A stretch of 24,837 nucleotides of DNA from Clostridia bacterium (GTDB lineage Bacteria > Bacillota_A > Clostridia > Oscillospirales > CAG-272), in contig JAFTRQ010000029.1 of assembly GCA_017462125.1 (NCBI GenBank), positions 1 to 24,837 of the forward strand, given 5' to 3'. The notes under the pieces are model-generated. The model made no database searches, was not told the DNA's origin, and worked only from the letters and a program-made list of their open reading frames with translations. Of the stretch, positions 22,031 to 24,837 are shown piece after piece (the stretch's first letter is position 1; the number at the start of each line of letters is the position of its first letter). The translations under genes were made by a program, and so were the position numbers.

Positions 22031-22867
22031 ATGTCAAGAGAGCTGAATTTTGAATCGCCCACCTTTATGCAGAGGATCCGCGGTATGCTTGGCGTGGACT
22101 TCTATCGCCTGTTCCATACCCCTATGTTTTATATTTTTCTTGTCATCGCCGCTATCATTCCCGCAATGGTTTCGGCAATGACGATGATGCCCGACCAAAA
22201 CGGCAATACGATGGAGCCACTTTACTCCAACGTCTGGCAGATCATCGCCGCCACAAGGTCGCTGTACGTGATCGAGACGATCGCCGACTACGCAAATATG
22301 AATATGGTCTTTATCTTCGGCGGTATTATGGTATCTGTATTTATCGGTCACGACTATAAGTCGGGATACGTCAAGCAGCTTTTCACCACCCACGCGAAAA
22401 AGCAGGATTATATGATCTCCAAGAGCCTTGTCTGTGCCTTTGCCATGGCTTGTATGTGCCTGACCTATCTTGTCGGCGGCACGGTTGGCGGCCTTATGGT
22501 TGGCTACGACACGTCTGTTAACATGGGCTCGCTGATCGTCGCGATCCTCGGCAAGATCATCATGAGCCTCGGTTGGGCAAGCCTTTATACCTTCCTCAAC
22601 GTGGTCTTCAGAAGATACTTCGGTATTTCCATCGCCTCCTCCTTCTTCTTCGGAACAGGTATTCTGATCATCGGTGCCGCGGCGATCGTGGAGAGACTTG
22701 CCATTCCCACCGCCATCCTCAACCTTTTCCTCTACGGCGCGTCGGTCAATGCAAACCTTTCGAGTAATATCGGTGCGTTGCTGATCTGCGCGGCGGTATC
22801 TGTTGCATGGTCGGTTATCTATAATCTCCTTGGAACCAAGATCCTTTCGGAGTGCGACGTATATTGA
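22031..22867 (+). CDS. ABC-2 type transporter permease (first of tandem pair)
   Basis: A 278-residue membrane protein with about six helices (near 32-52, 92-112, 134-158, 164-190, 197-220 and 243-265). A cytosolic N-terminal segment (FMQRIRGMLGVDFYRLF) precedes the first helix, and a long outside loop follows it. GHDYKSGYVKQLFTTHAKK (about 106-124) is the coupling-helix-like cytosolic loop that contacts the ATPase in this family. AAGGAGGAAG lies just before the ATG. It is homologous to the permease at 23787 (same KSGY/RSGYxKxLFTxxAKK block). Its partner is the upstream ATPase. Confidence 0.9.
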   Translation: MSRELNFESPTFMQRIRGMLGVDFYRLFHTPMFYIFLVIAAIIPAMVSAMTMMPDQNGNTMEPLYSNVWQIIAATRSLYVIETIADYANMNMVFIFGGIMVSVFIGHDYKSGYVKQLFTTHAKKQDYMISKSLVCAFAMACMCLTYLVGGTVGGLMVGYDTSVNMGSLIVAILGKIIMSLGWASLYTFLNVVFRRYFGISIASSFFFGTGILIIGAAAIVERLAIPTAILNLFLYGASVNANLSSNIGALLICAAVSVAWSVIYNLLGTKILSECDVY

Positions 22868-22885
22868 TTGAAGGAGGCTGAAAAA

Positions 22886-23785
22886 ATGAATGCAATCGAA
22901 ATAAAAAATCTTTCCAAAAGCTTTGGCGCAAAGCAAGCCGTGTGCGGTCTTGATATGACCGTACCGATGGGCGCGATCTACGGCTTTATCGGCGAGAACG
23001 GCTCGGGCAAATCCACCACGGAGAAAATGATCTGCGGTCTGATCCCAAAAAACGGCGGCTCAATCAGGATCTTTGGAAAAGACTATACGGATGCCGACGT
23101 GAGAGCGCACATCGGTGTGCTGATCGAAGCCCCCGGCTGCTTCCCGGGACTTACCGTTTGGGACAATATGATGCTGCAGGCAGAAAACCTGAGCATCCCC
23201 AACGCAGAGCAAGAGATCATCAAGGTGCTGAAAACCGTCCGTATGGAGGGAGCGGCAGGGAACAAATACAAAAATTGCTCCCTCGGTATGAAGCAAAGAG
23301 TGGGAATTGCTATGGCTCTGCTGGGAAATCCCACGCTCCTCGTTCTTGATGAGCCCCTCAACGGTCTTGACGCCGACGGAATGCGCATTATGCGCGAGGT
23401 GTTCTTTGATATCGTCAAGGACGGCACACGCTCCATCGTCGTGTCCTCGCACCTCCTTGGTGAGCTGCAAAAGGTGGCAACGCACTACGGTATTATCCGA
23501 CACGGTAAGATGATCGTGGAAATGACCGCCGAGGAGCTTGACGCAAGCTGCCGTACTTACGTTGCTCTGCGGAGCGGCGATGCTGTCAGAACCCGAATGC
23601 TTCTCGGCAGTAAATACTCCCGTGTGGAGGAGGATGAGGCGGGCTATATCCGCGTGTATGATCTGACCACGCCCGAGGAGATCGTGACCTATCTTTACGA
23701 AAACGGCGTTTGCGTAACCGAGATCAGGACCGACAAGATCGGACTTGAGGAATACTATATCGATCTGATGAAGGAGGGTAAGTGA
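22886..23785 (+). CDS. ABC transporter ATPase, BcrA-like (second of tandem pair)
   Basis: A 299-residue ATPase, paralogous to the one at 21127 along the entire length (identical starts MNAIEIKNLSKSF and shared ends VxKIGLEEYYIxLM-like). Walker A GENGSGKST (36-44), signature SLGMKQR (about 132-138), Walker B LLVLDEP (about 151-157) and SSH (about 187-189). The ATG at 22886 follows AAGGAGG; the in-frame TTG at 22868 overlaps that site. It pairs with the permease that starts 1 base after its stop. The two pairs may form a heteromeric exporter or two separate ones; neighbouring gene order does not decide. Confidence 0.93.
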   Translation: MNAIEIKNLSKSFGAKQAVCGLDMTVPMGAIYGFIGENGSGKSTTEKMICGLIPKNGGSIRIFGKDYTDADVRAHIGVLIEAPGCFPGLTVWDNMMLQAENLSIPNAEQEIIKVLKTVRMEGAAGNKYKNCSLGMKQRVGIAMALLGNPTLLVLDEPLNGLDADGMRIMREVFFDIVKDGTRSIVVSSHLLGELQKVATHYGIIRHGKMIVEMTAEELDASCRTYVALRSGDAVRTRMLLGSKYSRVEEDEAGYIRVYDLTTPEEIVTYLYENGVCVTEIRTDKIGLEEYYIDLMKEGK

Positions 23786-23786
23786 T

Positions 23787-24593
23787 ATGGAAAAAACGGT
23801 AGAATTTGAAGCCGTCAGCTTTGGCAAGCGTATGAAGAGTATGCTGAGGGTCGATTTCAGAAGAATGTTTAAATCGGGGCTCCTTTATATTCTGATCGCC
23901 TGCGCTCTTGTTATGCCTATCCTGATGACGGTTATGATGACAATGATGGACGGCTCGGTTTCGGTCGATCCGCAAACAGGCGTTGAGTCGACAATGGTCG
24001 GACCCGAGAACACATGGCAGAATATCGGAACGCTCCCCGGAGAGGCGCTCGGAGGCGACGAAATTTTTGCAATGTGCAATATCAATATGATGTTTATGGG
24101 CGTCTGCGTTTTCGTTGGTCTCTTTATTTCCGACGATTTCAGAAGCGGATACGCAAAGAATCTCTTTACCGTCCGTGCGAAAAAGGGAGATTACGTGATT
24201 TCCAAAACGCTGGCAGGATTCGTCTGCGGCGCTCTGATGCTGATCGCGTATTTCATCGGCACGGTGCTCGGCGGCGCCATCGCGGGCCTTTCCTTTGATC
24301 TTCACGGCCTGACAGCCGCAAATCTCGTTATGTGTATGCTTTCAAAGATACTTCTGATGCTTGTTTTCGTCTCGATCTTTACGCTGATCAGCATTGCCGC
24401 AAAGCAAAAGGCTTGGCTTGCGATCTGCGGCTCGCTGGGCGGAGGTATGCTCCTCTTTACAATGGTCTCGATGATCACCCCCCTCGGCTCCACCTTTGTA
24501 AACCTTGCGCTCTGTCTTGCGGGCGGTGTGCTTTTTGCCATCGGCCTCGGCTCTGTCAGCAAGCTCGTGTTGAATAAGACAAGTATAGTTTGA
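23787..24593 (+). CDS. ABC-2 type transporter permease (second of tandem pair)
   Basis: A 268-residue permease with about six membrane helices. The N-terminal segment (FGKRMKSMLRVDFRRMFKSG) parallels the first permease. After helix 1 (about 33-52) comes an outside loop with acidic and aromatic residues, then a helix (about 92-112) and the cytosolic block DFRSGYAKNLFTVRAKKGDY (about 115-134), which corresponds to DYKSGYVKQLFTTHAKKQDY in the first permease. AAGGAGGGTAAGTGAT precedes the ATG. It is the last gene of the ABC operon, followed by a terminator. Confidence 0.9.
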   Translation: MEKTVEFEAVSFGKRMKSMLRVDFRRMFKSGLLYILIACALVMPILMTVMMTMMDGSVSVDPQTGVESTMVGPENTWQNIGTLPGEALGGDEIFAMCNINMMFMGVCVFVGLFISDDFRSGYAKNLFTVRAKKGDYVISKTLAGFVCGALMLIAYFIGTVLGGAIAGLSFDLHGLTAANLVMCMLSKILLMLVFVSIFTLISIAAKQKAWLAICGSLGGGMLLFTMVSMITPLGSTFVNLALCLAGGVLFAIGLGSVSKLVLNKTSIV

Positions 24594-24601
24594 TAAAACG
24601 G

Positions 24602-24640
24602 TTGCAGGATAGCGCGCTATCCTGCAATATTTTTATAAAA
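24602..24640 (+). terminator. Terminator of the ABC operon
   Basis: A perfect 26-bp palindrome (24602-24627; TTGCAGGATAGCG and its complement) folds into a strong hairpin, followed by TATTTTTAT. Confidence 0.85.
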
Positions 24641-24665
24641 CAGATAAACGTAAACAAAACTTTAA

Positions 24666-24837
24666 CAATTGTATGCTATAATAGAATCAAACAACAATGA
24701 GCCGTATTGGCATGACTTCTTCTACGTGGAGATCATGACAGGACTTCGCCGAGGTGAGATATGCGGTATTAAGTGGAGTGATATCAACTTCGATGACGGA
24801 ACGCTGTGCATTCGGCGATCCGTTGGAAGAAGCCGAG
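24666..24837 (+). pseudogene. 5'-truncated tyrosine recombinase/integrase fragment
   Basis: From just after a TAA at 24663, the plus frame reads through EPYWHDFFYVEIMTGLRRG, then EICGIKWSDINFDDGTLCI, and on to the window end. TGLRRGEICGIKWSD is the conserved box I of phage/conjugative-transposon integrases, with the catalytic Arg in GLRRGE. The usual N-terminal arm- and core-binding domains (about 200 residues) are absent; upstream is only a terminator and A+T-rich DNA. No ATG with a ribosome site precedes the frame. It continues beyond the right edge, so its 3' end is unknown. Most likely a decayed or partially deleted integrase, possibly marking an element boundary. Confidence 0.75.
24674..24682 (+). 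promoter_or_regulatory. Possible extended -10 element inside the recombinase remnant
   Basis: TGC followed by TATAAT (24677-24682) forms an extended -10 box. No -35 hexamer is seen at 16-18 bp. It overlaps the reading frame of the truncated recombinase, so it may be a chance or newly exposed promoter. Confidence 0.35.

Overview
The window looks like chromosomal DNA from an anaerobic Bacillota/Clostridia bacterium, probably an uncultured gut or rumen lineage. Reasons: strong AGGAGG-type ribosome sites, sigma-A promoters with 17-bp spacers, a Gram-positive lipobox, a PocR-AraC regulator, a BadF-type amino-sugar kinase next to MurQ, BcrA-like ABC transporters, and C-rich/G-rich hairpin terminators repeated between genes. 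The genus cannot be named from the sequence alone.

Left part (1-7850), carbohydrate-type enzymes: an alpha-helical toroid protein of unknown function (minus), a 112-bp MITE-like palindromic element, a Gfo/Idh/MocA oxidoreductase (minus) with palindromes in its leader, a divergent operon of a PocR-AraC regulator overlapping a six-hairpin glycosidase-like enzyme (plus), two facing hairpin terminators, and a TIM-barrel glycosidase-like protein (minus). Upstream of the last lies the 3' stub of a lost paralogue, still served by a consensus promoter.

Middle (7850-13640): a large secreted, membrane-anchored LamG + glycerophosphodiesterase protein (minus), with back-to-back consensus promoters separating it from a visibly A+T-richer three-gene cassette (membrane protein, winged-helix regulator, 54-aa membrane protein). 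The cassette stops 4 nt before the 3' stub of a second lost gene, a paralogue of the SGNH-hydrolase lipoprotein that follows. The lipoprotein is therefore flanked by about 200-bp direct repeats, each carrying a gene 3' end, a terminator and a promoter.

Right part (13800-24600): an amino-sugar/peptidoglycan recycling operon (XRE-HTH fused to a BadF-type kinase, MurQ etherase, GH42-like glycosidase); an ECF sigma factor overlapping a membrane-anchored anti-sigma-like protein with a strong terminator; two paralogous small membrane proteins plus a third small membrane protein; and two tandem ABC transporters (ATPase-permease-ATPase-permease) that arose by duplication. The window ends in a 5'-truncated tyrosine recombinase, suggesting the edge or relic of an integrative element.

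The clearest unusual signals are the two independent 3'-stub gene remnants upstream of intact paralogues, the direct-repeat-flanked lipoprotein, the HTH-kinase fusion beside murQ, the degenerate GDPD-like domain in front of an active-looking GDPD, and a motif shared upstream of the sigma factor and the small membrane protein genes. No rRNA, tRNA or CRISPR array was seen.
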